5,116 nt of DNA from Deltaproteobacteria bacterium (GCA_003647035.1 QMMB01000271.1:1-5116), one strand, 5' to 3'. Positions 1 through 5,100 are shown, numbered from the stretch's first letter. Made by a program: numbers and translations. The notes: a model not told the origin generated them from the letters alone.

Positions 1-310
1 AGCTTTCCTCCTGGCGGCCGGTACAAAGGGCCTGCGACGCGCGCTCCCACACAGCCGCGTCATGATTCACCAGCCGCTCGGCGGCTATGAAGGCCAGGCG
101 TCGGACATCGAGATCCACGCCAAAGAGATCCTCAACACCAAGCAACGGCTCAATGAAATCCTGGCGGAACACACCGGTCAGGACGTCGAAACGATCCGCC
201 ACGACACCGAACGCGACAAGTTCCTGTCAGCCATCGAGGCCAAGGACTACGGCATCGTCGACCAGGTGATCGCGCCGCGCAAGGCACTCGGGGTCGCCCC
301 GGCAGCATGA
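1..310 (+). CDS. clpP: ATP-dependent Clp protease proteolytic subunit ClpP, C-terminal half (5' end outside window)
   Basis: Partial gene; the first complete codon is at position 2 and the reading runs AFLLAAGTKG... to a TGA at 308-310, about 102 residues. ClpP is the cytoplasmic serine peptidase that forms a double heptameric chamber and degrades proteins unfolded by ClpX or ClpA. The visible part contains the conserved SRVMIHQPLGG segment with the catalytic His and the RHDTERDKFLSAIEAKDYG segment with the catalytic Asp. The catalytic Ser (GQAASMGA-type motif) would lie just upstream of the window, so the visible part looks functional. The C-terminus ends IAPRKALGVAPAA, a normal length for the family. 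The last codons overlap the next gene by ATGA, suggesting translational coupling. In many bacteria clpX follows clpP; here a phosphatase gene follows, so clpX is elsewhere or this is one of several clpP copies (inference). Confidence 0.96.
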   Translation, partial: AFLLAAGTKGLRRALPHSRVMIHQPLGGYEGQASDIEIHAKEILNTKQRLNEILAEHTGQDVETIRHDTERDKFLSAIEAKDYGIVDQVIAPRKALGVAPAA

Positions 311-1230
311 GCACGCTGGAAGTCTGCCTGGTGCGCCACGGGCAGTCGGTGTCGAACGCCGCCGGCGTCTGGCAAGGTCAGGGAGACTCCCCGCTGAGCG
401 ATATCGGGCGGACGCAGGTCGCGAGCCTCCGCCGTGCGCTTCAAAGGCAGCAGTACGACCTCGTCATGAGCTCGGATCTGAGCCGGGCGGCGGACACAGC
501 AAAAGCCTCCGGCGTGGAAGTCGAGCACGATCGTGCTTGGCGTGAAATCCACGTCGGCGCCTGGGAGGGCCTGACCATGGAGCAGGTCGTCGAGCGCTTC
601 CCGGAGCAGATTGAGGCCCTCCAGGCACGGCAGACCTTCGCCATCGGCGGGGGCGAGAGCTGGCCCGAGGTGTTCGCTCGGGCCGACGCCTCGCTCGCCG
701 CTCTTCGCGCTCGGTTGCCGGACGGCGGCCGGGCCATCGTGTTCACCCACGGCGGCATCATCGCCGCCCTCGTCTCCGGCCTGCTGGGCGCTCGGGACCG
801 TTTCCCCTGGCCGCTCGGCCGGATGCGAAACACCGGCCGGACCACCCTCCGCTTTACCGGCGACCAGGTCGAGCTGGTTTCTCACAACGACGACACCCAC
901 ATCCCGAGCGAGCTCCGCCAGAACTACGAACCGCGTCCGGACCAAGTCGTCGTCCGCATGACCTCCGTAGCCGGGGATAGTGAGATGGCCAATACAGGCA
1001 CAGCGGATTTCAACTCTGCAATCAAATCTGCACGGAAAACCGGTGCAGGTGGGGCCGTGTCGGTATCAGGCACGTCACGTCAGATCGCCGACCTCGCCCA
1101 AGACACAGTGGGCACTTCATCCAATAAATTCCGGTTCGTGGAGCCCGCGCATGGGGCCTCGAGCGAGCTGCTGATCTCTGAGAACCATCAGATGTTGCTC
1201 GACTACGGCCTGCCGATGATGCAGATCTGA
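307..1230 (+). CDS. Histidine phosphatase (phosphoglycerate mutase-like) family protein with unusual C-terminal extension
   Basis: 307 residues; the ATG at 307 overlaps the clpP stop as ATGA. Residues 1-195 form a complete histidine-phosphatase domain. Visible are the RHG motif (R10-H11-G12; H11 is the phospho-acceptor), the SSDLSRAADTA segment with R60, the acid in REIHVGAWEGLT (E80) and the second catalytic His in FTHGG (H148). The family includes broad phosphatases, CobC-like alpha-ribazole phosphatases and cofactor-dependent mutases; the substrate cannot be decided from sequence. Single-domain members are about 200 residues. Here about 110 more follow, with a Gly/Ser/Thr/Ala-rich part after M227 that I do not recognise. 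Roughly the first 40 codons of that tail have clearly fewer G/C third positions than the catalytic domain, suggesting a different origin. An internal ATG at 985 (M227) could start a separate 81-residue protein. Cytoplasmic; no signal peptide or membrane segment. Confidence 0.9.
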   Translation: MSTLEVCLVRHGQSVSNAAGVWQGQGDSPLSDIGRTQVASLRRALQRQQYDLVMSSDLSRAADTAKASGVEVEHDRAWREIHVGAWEGLTMEQVVERFPEQIEALQARQTFAIGGGESWPEVFARADASLAALRARLPDGGRAIVFTHGGIIAALVSGLLGARDRFPWPLGRMRNTGRTTLRFTGDQVELVSHNDDTHIPSELRQNYEPRPDQVVVRMTSVAGDSEMANTGTADFNSAIKSARKTGAGGAVSVSGTSRQIADLAQDTVGTSSNKFRFVEPAHGASSELLISENHQMLLDYGLPMMQI

Positions 1231-1269
1231 AAAATCTGTTGCAAAAATGAAAAGTAAGCTGCCTCACGT

Positions 1270-1304
1270 CTGTACAGCTAGAATACAGTTGTAATTCATC
1301 TGTA
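1270..1304. promoter_or_regulatory. Cluster of CTGTA/TACAG half-sites, possible operator
   Basis: CTGTACAG at 1270-1277 is a perfect 8-base palindrome. A second TACAG lies at 1284-1288, 11 bases after the first TACAG (one helical turn), and another CTGTA lies at 1300-1304, 30 bases after the first. A TAGAAT that could serve as a -10 box (1279-1284) lies inside the cluster, which would suit a repressor. No good -35 box is seen at the proper spacing. The spacing does not match the E. coli LexA box (CTG-N10-CAG). Confidence 0.25.
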
Positions 1305-1314
1305 AGGGTTAGTC

Positions 1315-1383
1315 ATGGCATGTCTCAGCTGTGATCCACCCCACATATGGACCTATCCCTTCGGGCGATCGGGTGCAATTTAG
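1315..1383 (+). CDS. Possible 22-residue small ORF
   Basis: ATG at 1315-1317, stop TAG at 1381-1383. It is preceded by AAGGG at 1304-1308 with a 6-base spacer, a well-placed Shine-Dalgarno and better than those of the large genes in this window. The peptide starts MACLSC and contains a CxxC pair and aromatic residues (W, Y, F). I recognise no family. The main argument is the ribosome-binding site; the ORF is short enough to occur by chance. Confidence 0.18.
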   Translation: MACLSCDPPHIWTYPFGRSGAI

Positions 1384-1412
1384 GGGCTAAGCGCTCAGAA
1401 CTTCAAAATCTT

Positions 1413-1424
1413 TTCAGATCTGAA
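1413..1424. promoter_or_regulatory. 12-base palindrome, candidate activator site for the sigma-54 promoter
   Basis: TTCAGATCTGAA is a perfect palindrome centred about 98 bases upstream of the predicted start at about 1517. That is where NtrC-type enhancer-binding proteins usually bind. A second candidate, ATCATTCATGAT at 1462-1473 (5-base arms), is centred near -49. Assignment as an enhancer is inference from position and symmetry only; the core CAGATCTGAA also occurs at 1222-1231. Confidence 0.25.
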
Positions 1425-1489
1425 CGATGGTCACAAAGGGAGAACCGACAACCCTTATGAGATCATTCATGATTCCCGGCGCCGTCAAG

Positions 1490-1506
1490 TTGGCACGGTA
1501 GTAGCA
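1490..1506 (+). promoter_or_regulatory. Sigma-54 (RpoN) type -24/-12 promoter of the small RNA
   Basis: TTGGCACGGTAGTAGCA matches the sigma-54 consensus YTGGCACG-N4-TTGCW at 12 of 13 specified positions. The only mismatch is A for the second T of the -12 element. The invariant GG (1492-1493) and GC (1504-1505) have the required 10-base spacing. Transcription should begin near 1516-1517, nine bases before the first hairpin of the predicted RNA. Such promoters need an NtrC-type ATPase activator; none is encoded in the window. Confidence 0.72.
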
Positions 1507-1516
1507 TATAAGAGAA

Positions 1517-1663
1517 CTCGACATAAGCACTGCGGTGATGACGTCCCCCCACGTCCCCCGTGGTGCTGTTAGACCGGCGATTTGGCTTGTTTTCCCCCCA
1601 CTTCATCCAAATCGCCATCTCTCTAACGGCCCGAAAGTCCCCCCTTTCGGGCCGTTACTTTTT
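1517..1663 (+). ncRNA. Predicted small regulatory RNA with three C6-loop hairpins
   Basis: About 147 nt from the predicted sigma-54 start to the terminator T-run. Hairpin 1 (1526-1567): outer stem AGCACTGCGG (1526-1535) with CCGTGGTGCT (1558-1567), 10 pairs including two G-U. An internal loop separates it from inner stem GACGT (1540-1544) with ACGTC (1551-1555), with apical loop CCCCCC (1545-1550). Hairpin 2 (1576-1616): perfect 10-bp stem GGCGATTTGG/CCAAATCGCC with a 21-base loop holding CCCCCC at 1594-1599. Hairpin 3 (1625-1656): the 13-bp terminator with CCCCCC at 1639-1644. Runs of unpaired C are the hallmark of small RNAs that pair with G-rich Shine-Dalgarno regions (known for Xanthomonas sX13 and Staphylococcus RsaE). 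The Myxococcus xanthus Pxr RNA is also sigma-54 linked, has three stem-loops and carries a C run. Resemblance to Pxr is architectural; sequence homology is not shown. An overlapping plus-strand reading frame (1535-1723) runs through all the hairpins and is not credible. Confidence 0.75.
1625..1663 (+). terminator. Strong rho-independent terminator
   Basis: A perfect 13-bp stem AACGGCCCGAAAG (1625-1637) / CTTTCGGGCCGTT (1644-1656) with a 6-base loop, followed by AC and TTTTT (1659-1663). The T-run lies on the plus-strand side, so it terminates transcripts coming from the left. On the minus strand the hairpin follows the sspB stop, but the sequence after it (AGAGAGATGG) is not T-rich, so termination of the sspB operon here would be poor. 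Confidence 0.93.
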
Positions 1664-1670
1664 AATCCCG

Positions 1671-2165
1671 TTACTTCACGACCTTCAGGTACGGAGGCCG
1701 ATCGCCTGGCTTTGGCGGTGTAGACGATGTGGAGTGAGCATTTTCGTCTAAGGCGGGCAAGACGCGTAGCGATGGCCGCTCCTCGACCACTGGCGGGGGA
1801 GGCTCCCTGCCCGCTTCCCGTTCAATTTCCTCGGAAATCTCCTCAGGCATCGACTCGGGCCACACCATCCCTCGGCCGTCGTCGCCGGCCAGGGCGAACA
1901 CCGCGTCCCAGTGAACCCGGCACGTGAAGGGTGAGCGGTTGAACGACAGGGTGCCGTAAATGCCATCCGCATCGACCTCTAAATCCCTAATAGGTACCGG
2001 CATATCGAAGCCAATCTGCAGGACGAGCTGAGGTTCTGAGCGATAGGATTCGGGTACCGCGACCGTGTCGACTCGAGGGTCGAGGTGCACGAACAAACTG
2101 CCCTGGGCCAAGAGGTACCGAGCGACGTCGAGCTTGGGCGGCAGCGGCTTTTCTTCGTCAGCCAC
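1671..2165 (-). CDS. sspB: ClpXP protease specificity-enhancing factor SspB
   Basis: 164 residues, close to the 165 of E. coli SspB. SspB is a dimeric cytoplasmic adaptor that binds the N-terminal part of the ssrA tag and tethers tagged proteins to ClpX. Residues 11-105 fit the SspB fold: KLDVARYLLAQGSLFVHLDP matches the N-terminal helix and first strand, QLVLQIGFD matches the QIVLNI strand, and the VFALAGDDGRGMVWPE segment matches the IYARENG...F region. A Pro/Glu-rich, probably disordered linker (about 108-155) leads to the tail RPPYLKVVK, equivalent to the RPALRVVK ClpX-docking tail of E. coli SspB. A similar RPSLRV occurs at 130-135. The start is GTG (2163-2165), because an in-frame TGA lies two codons upstream; the GAAGA next to it is too close for an ideal ribosome-binding site. 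It is the last gene of a minus-strand operon, 40 bases after the EamA gene. Confidence 0.9.
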   Translation of the reverse strand: MADEEKPLPPKLDVARYLLAQGSLFVHLDPRVDTVAVPESYRSEPQLVLQIGFDMPVPIRDLEVDADGIYGTLSFNRSPFTCRVHWDAVFALAGDDGRGMVWPESMPEEISEEIEREAGREPPPPVVEERPSLRVLPALDENAHSTSSTPPKPGDRPPYLKVVK

Positions 2166-2205
2166 TCTTCAGCATTAGCGGATTCGGGTGAGGTTTGCCA
2201 TCGCC

Positions 2206-3066
2206 CTAGGTCAGAGCCAGCAGCGCAGTCCCAGCGAGCATCAGGCCCATTGCAATCACCTTTCGACCCGTGATCGGCTCTCCGAAGAAGAGCCTCCCGA
2301 AGACGACGCTGCCGACCACGCCGAACGCCCTTTTGAGGGTCTCGATGACGGCTACCCAAAGCCACTGAAGGGCGACCATCTGCAGAGCCAGAGCCGCCAC
2401 GGCAAACCCGACGAGCAGCGCGAGCAATGCCTTGGGCGCCGAAAGGACATCTCGGAGCTCGCTCTGCTTTCCCCTGGCTAGAATCCAAGAGAGCAGAATC
2501 GCGGCGCTCCCACCCGAAAGAAGGAAGGCATGCACGGCCGGGGAGGCATGCCCCAAAGCCCGCTTGTCGAGGGCGGTCGAGAATGCCCAAAGAACCGCGA
2601 CCGCGATCATGTAGGGCGCGCCCTTCTCGTGGGACACCGAGCGCCACCAGGAATCCGCCAAGTCGCTGTTGAGAACGATAGCGCCGAGAACCACCAAGAG
2701 GATGCCCGCCCAATGCACGGTGCCGGGCACTTCTCCAAGGAGTGGAATCGCGACGGCTGCACCGAAGACCGGTGTAAGCGAAAGGAAGGGAACCGTCCGA
2801 CTCAAGGGTGACAACTGCACCGAGCGCATGAAGAATACGTTCGCCAGCGCATTCATCGCCATCGAGGCCACAGCAGGAAACCAGTACCCTACCCCGGTAA
2901 CCCAGGTTTGATCGTACGCTGCCCAGGCGCCGAGAAACGGCAACTGCCCGAGCAGCAGAAACACCGCCAGCGCCTCCGGCGAGGCCTTGCCGGCAACCGC
3001 CTTGCGAACCACATCGAGCCCTGCCCAACACAGCGCCGCTGCAATGCCCAGAGCAAAACCGGTCAT
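2206..3066 (-). CDS. EamA/DMT-family membrane transporter
   Basis: 286 residues, mostly hydrophobic, with about ten predicted membrane helices in two EamA repeats, the usual size of the drug/metabolite transporter superfamily. Repeat 1 covers residues 3-132 and contains PLSRTVPFLSLTPVFGAAVAIPLLGE (87-112). Repeat 2 covers residues 150-286 and contains the matching ETLKRAFGVVGSVVFGRLFFGEP (242-264), both ending in the typical (L/F)GE before the last helix. The central loop (about 134-149) is polar. Members export or import amino acids, nucleotides, sugars or drugs across the inner membrane; the substrate cannot be told here. The ATG (3064-3066) overlaps the TGA of the HTTM gene as ATGA, so the two are probably translationally coupled. 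The ribosome-binding site is weak. Confidence 0.9.
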   Translation of the reverse strand: MTGFALGIAAALCWAGLDVVRKAVAGKASPEALAVFLLLGQLPFLGAWAAYDQTWVTGVGYWFPAVASMAMNALANVFFMRSVQLSPLSRTVPFLSLTPVFGAAVAIPLLGEVPGTVHWAGILLVVLGAIVLNSDLADSWWRSVSHEKGAPYMIAVAVLWAFSTALDKRALGHASPAVHAFLLSGGSAAILLSWILARGKQSELRDVLSAPKALLALLVGFAVAALALQMVALQWLWVAVIETLKRAFGVVGSVVFGRLFFGEPITGRKVIAMGLMLAGTALLALT

Positions 3067-4565
3067 AACCGCTTCGACAAGATGACCTTGGCTTTCACGT
3101 CGCGGGGCTCATCTTGCCATGGCCCGGGTGGGTAGTGGCTGACTTCGTACACGCGAAAGGAAACGACGCGGTCGTCTGCGTTGCCCGTGCGTTCGTGATG
3201 GCTGAAGATCCAGTCGCCCAAGGCCTTGTGGTACCTGCGGTAGCCTTTGATGCGTACGCTGTAGTCGCACCAGTAGTAGTTCTGCCCCAGCCAAGGTGGA
3301 ATGGTGCGGAGCGATGGGTCGGCGTAACGTGAGGCGATTTCGTTGAACGGGTCGATGTGCCTTCCATCAGCCGTAACGGCGTCGACGACCAGCCACATGT
3401 CGTGCCGCGGCGCATTGGCGGCGAACATCTTCCAACCCTGATTGAGACGGAAGGTCATGACCGTGGCCTTGATCCACTTCGGTTGCTCGTGCTTGACGAA
3501 CCGGGAGATAGCCGGGTTCTCGGCGGCGACCTGCGAAGTCGCGGCAACCACGAGAACGGCGAGGATGACGTTGGCACCCCAGCGAAGCGGACGCCTCCAC
3601 GACTCCGAGGCCGCACCGGGCTGCGGTAAGGTGAGCGCAGCAACCAAGGGGTCGTCCTTGGTGCGCCGCAACCGGAGCTTCTCGCGCAGCCATTCCCAGT
3701 CCTCCGGGCCGATGAGAAACATCGAGTACGCGATCATCACGAACGAGAACACCCCGACATTCGCGAGGGCAGCGATGCCGAGGTGGAGCGCCCATATGCC
3801 CAGGATGGCAGCGCGCCGCGTCCGGGGTCGCCCCCATGGGGAGAGGATCAGGAGCGGCAACAGGTACTCGATGACCAGGCTCGTGTAGGTGATGACCTGG
3901 AACACCCAGAACGGTAGATGCTCGCGCATCCAGTAGCCGAGTCCCGTCACGAGCCGCTCCTGATTGGCCAGCCAGTAGACCGCGCTCCCATCGATCCACG
4001 TCTCGCCGCTCTTGTGGACCGCATTGAAGAAGTAGATGATCGCCAGCTGCATCGTCACCACGAGCACCGCCCACGACACGACTGGCGAGCTCTTTGGTTT
4101 ACCGGCTTTGTTTGCGCGCCACGCATCCACGGAGAGCGCCGATCCCAGCGGCAGGAACGCCGTCCACACCATGAGGTTGCAGAACACGAAATCGCCACCG
4201 TTGGAGACGACGTCGACGCGAATCTGGAGCGACAGCAGGCAAGCCGCCGCCAACACCTGCGCGACGCGCGTGAAGATCCCGAACAGCAGGGCCAGGTACA
4301 CCAAGCCGATCAGCACGAAGGCCACCCTGACCCCGGTGTCCGAGCTCACGTAGAACAGAAACGACTCACCCCACGGCTTGAGCGGGTACTTCGCAAGCAT
4401 CGCGTTCGGGAGAAGGCCCGACTCGAAGTACCAAACCGACATCTCCGCGCCTCGCTTGGCAAGGTCGAACAGAAGCAGCAGCGCGATATAGATCCGCGCC
4501 AGGCCGAGCGTGCGGATGTCGATGCTGAGGAACCGGTCGCGTAGGAAGGTCTTATCGATGCGCAT
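3063..4565 (-). CDS. HTTM domain membrane protein (vitamin K-dependent gamma-carboxylase-like)
   Basis: 500 residues. The N-terminal part (about 12-300) is an HTTM domain, the membrane domain shared with vitamin K-dependent gamma-carboxylase. Hydrophobic segments lie at about 22-36, 78-97, 102-118, 125-147, 163-183, 218-243 and 252-286, with one more at 329-348. Typical motifs are NGGDFVFCNLMVWTAFLPLG (122-141) and QLAIIYFFNAVHKSGETW with IDG after it (173-193). By eye the latter aligns with the human carboxylase segment carrying the catalytic Lys-217/218, and K185 falls on the second lysine. The C-terminal 150 residues are soluble, with WKMFAANAP (378-386) and many Trp/Tyr, as in bacterial HTTM proteins. 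The function of most bacterial members is unknown, and carboxylase activity should not be assumed. ATG start at 4563-4565; first gene of the minus-strand operon, divergent from ssrA. Confidence 0.88.
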   Translation of the reverse strand: MRIDKTFLRDRFLSIDIRTLGLARIYIALLLLFDLAKRGAEMSVWYFESGLLPNAMLAKYPLKPWGESFLFYVSSDTGVRVAFVLIGLVYLALLFGIFTRVAQVLAAACLLSLQIRVDVVSNGGDFVFCNLMVWTAFLPLGSALSVDAWRANKAGKPKSSPVVSWAVLVVTMQLAIIYFFNAVHKSGETWIDGSAVYWLANQERLVTGLGYWMREHLPFWVFQVITYTSLVIEYLLPLLILSPWGRPRTRRAAILGIWALHLGIAALANVGVFSFVMIAYSMFLIGPEDWEWLREKLRLRRTKDDPLVAALTLPQPGAASESWRRPLRWGANVILAVLVVAATSQVAAENPAISRFVKHEQPKWIKATVMTFRLNQGWKMFAANAPRHDMWLVVDAVTADGRHIDPFNEIASRYADPSLRTIPPWLGQNYYWCDYSVRIKGYRRYHKALGDWIFSHHERTGNADDRVVSFRVYEVSHYPPGPWQDEPRDVKAKVILSKRL

Positions 4566-4634
4566 GGCCTGGCTCAGCTCGCACGGACCCTATCAGCGTC
4601 TGGGTCCAACACAAAACAATGTCTTTCCGCGCAG

Positions 4635-4664
4635 TTGCGAACCCCGTGGACAAGCCTCATAGTG
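4635..4664 (+). promoter_or_regulatory. Possible sigma-70 type promoter of ssrA
   Basis: TTGCGA (4635-4640) and CATAGT (4659-4664) are separated by 18 bases, each matching 4 of 6 consensus positions. Transcription would start near 4671, giving a leader of about 13 bases removed by RNase P before the mature 5' G at 4684. The match is modest. The 118-base interval 4566-4683 must also hold the promoter of the minus-strand operon, for which I see no convincing boxes. Confidence 0.3.
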
Positions 4665-4683
4665 TGCACGTCTTTGAAAATTT

Positions 4684-5042
4684 GGGGGCGACCGGTTTCG
4701 ACGGGGATGATGAAGGTTCGGTTGCGTGTCCGTCGGCCCAAGCACGACGTAAAAACGTTTGGGACGTACAACTGCCAACGATAACGCAGTTGCTCTCGCG
4801 GCCTAAGTAAAGCCAAGAGAGCCGTCGAACCTAGAAGCTTGCCTGTGCTTCTAGCGGAGGCGTCATTTGAACGGGCTGGTCATTGCGAGTCGGGTTCGGC
4901 GCAATGACGAGATGAAGAACCACTAGCGTTGGTGCGAGCCTGTTTGTGGGCGCAAATCATCGCGAATTTCAAAACACAAACTACGCACGTAGATGCAGTT
5001 CTGGAACATTTCCGGACGTGGGTTCGATTCCCACCGCCTCCA
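4684..5042 (+). ncRNA. ssrA: Transfer-messenger RNA (tmRNA, 10Sa RNA)
   Basis: 359 nt, one-piece type. It rescues ribosomes stalled on broken mRNAs and adds a degradation tag. The 5' end GGGGGCGACCGGTTTCGACG is the conserved tRNA-like start. Acceptor stem GGGGGCG (4684-4690) pairs fully with CGCCTCC (5035-5041), including the third-position G-U (4686/5039) that alanyl-tRNA synthetase recognises, followed by discriminator A5042. T arm: GTGGG (5018-5022), loop TTCGATT, CCCAC (5030-5034). The tag reads A-N-D-N-A-V-A-L-A-A then TAA (4774-4806). The stop sits in a hairpin (GCTCTC 4792-4797 with GAGAGC 4817-4822), as in other tmRNAs. Further stems of the pseudoknot region are CTAGAAGC/GCTTCTAG (4831-4838 with 4847-4854) and GTCATTGCG/CGCAATGAC (4879-4887 with 4900-4908). 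CCA is not encoded (CTG follows), so it must be added enzymatically. Confidence 0.98.
4774..4806 (+). other. tmRNA tag reading frame (ANDNAVALAA, stop TAA)
   Basis: The resume codon is GCC at 4774-4776, by comparison with the E. coli frame (GCA AAC GAC ...). With the alanine carried by the charged tmRNA the complete tag is AANDNAVALAA, 11 residues like the E. coli AANDENYALAA. The first four residues, contacted by SspB in E. coli, and the final LAA, contacted by ClpX, are identical; the middle differs. The resume codon position is inferred, not shown. Confidence 0.92.
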
Positions 5043-5054
5043 CTGATAAGCACT

Positions 5055-5071
5055 CGGAATCATTTCGTTTT
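5055..5071 (+). terminator. Weak terminator-like hairpin after ssrA
   Basis: CGGAA (5055-5059) can pair with TTTCG (5063-5067), including one G-U, around a 3-base loop, followed by TTTT (5068-5071). The stem is short, so this may only be a processing or weak termination signal for the tmRNA precursor. Confidence 0.25.
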
Positions 5072-5080
5072 GATCTTGGG

Positions 5081-5100
5081 TGGCAAAATCGCTGGCAAAA
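5081..5100. repeat. Direct repeat TGGCAAAA x2 downstream of ssrA
   Basis: TGGCAAAA occurs at 5081-5088 and 5093-5100, 12 bases apart (about one helical turn), just beyond the 3' end of ssrA. Short direct repeats next to a tRNA or tmRNA 3' end can be integrase arm-binding sites, but no integrase is visible before the window ends, so the role is unknown. Confidence 0.35.

Larger units (their letters stand above)
1231..1489. other. Non-coding stretch between the phosphatase gene and the sigma-54 promoter
   Basis: This stretch has no convincing long gene and is less GC-rich than its flanks. It holds CTGTA/TACAG half-sites around 1270-1304, a TAGAAT that could be a -10 element at 1279-1284, a possible 22-codon ORF at 1315-1383, a 12-base palindrome at 1413-1424 and an inverted repeat ATCAT/ATGAT at 1462-1473. 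No clear terminator follows the phosphatase gene: the only hairpin there (CAGAT/ATCTG at 1222-1238) is 5 bp and lacks a T-run. Read-through from the clpP operon into the downstream small RNA therefore cannot be excluded. Confidence 0.6.

Noticed and set aside
247..945. Minus-strand open frame of 232 codons opposite the phosphatase gene
   Set aside because: It lies opposite a clear histidine-phosphatase domain with all catalytic motifs. Long antisense frames are common in GC-rich DNA, and the product shows no recognisable domain.
1222..1238. Terminator after the phosphatase gene (CAGAT...ATCTG)
   Set aside because: It has only five base pairs and no T-run follows.
1270..1288. SOS (LexA) box suggested by CTGT...ACAG
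   Set aside because: The spacer between CTGT and ACAG is 11 bases, not the 8 of the E. coli type, and it does not fit the other LexA motifs I know.
1222..1424. CAGATCTGAA repeated at 1222-1231 and 1415-1424
   Set aside because: A 10-base repeat in 5 kb is expected by chance, and the first copy is the coding end of the phosphatase gene.
1535..1723. Plus-strand 62-codon frame (and an overlapping frame at 1560-1751) across the small RNA
   Set aside because: They run through three strong hairpins and a terminator and overlap the end of sspB; the stems and C6 loops explain the sequence better than a protein.
1979..3031. Minus-strand open frame of 350 codons overlapping the EamA gene and sspB
   Set aside because: It is a frame-shifted shadow of the EamA transporter gene; its product is Arg/Gly-rich low-complexity sequence, while the transporter frame has textbook EamA repeats.
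3367..4074. Minus-strand open frame of 235 codons inside the HTTM gene
   Set aside because: It is a shadow in another frame; the HTTM frame contains the family motifs and membrane segments.
3918..4544. Plus-strand open frame of 208 codons opposite the HTTM gene
   Set aside because: Its composition is Arg/His/Glu-rich as expected for the antisense of a membrane protein gene, and it has no domain.
4619..4810. Plus-strand 63-codon frame and minus-strand frames over the start of ssrA
   Set aside because: They overlap the tmRNA gene, whose tRNA-like domain and tag are unambiguous.
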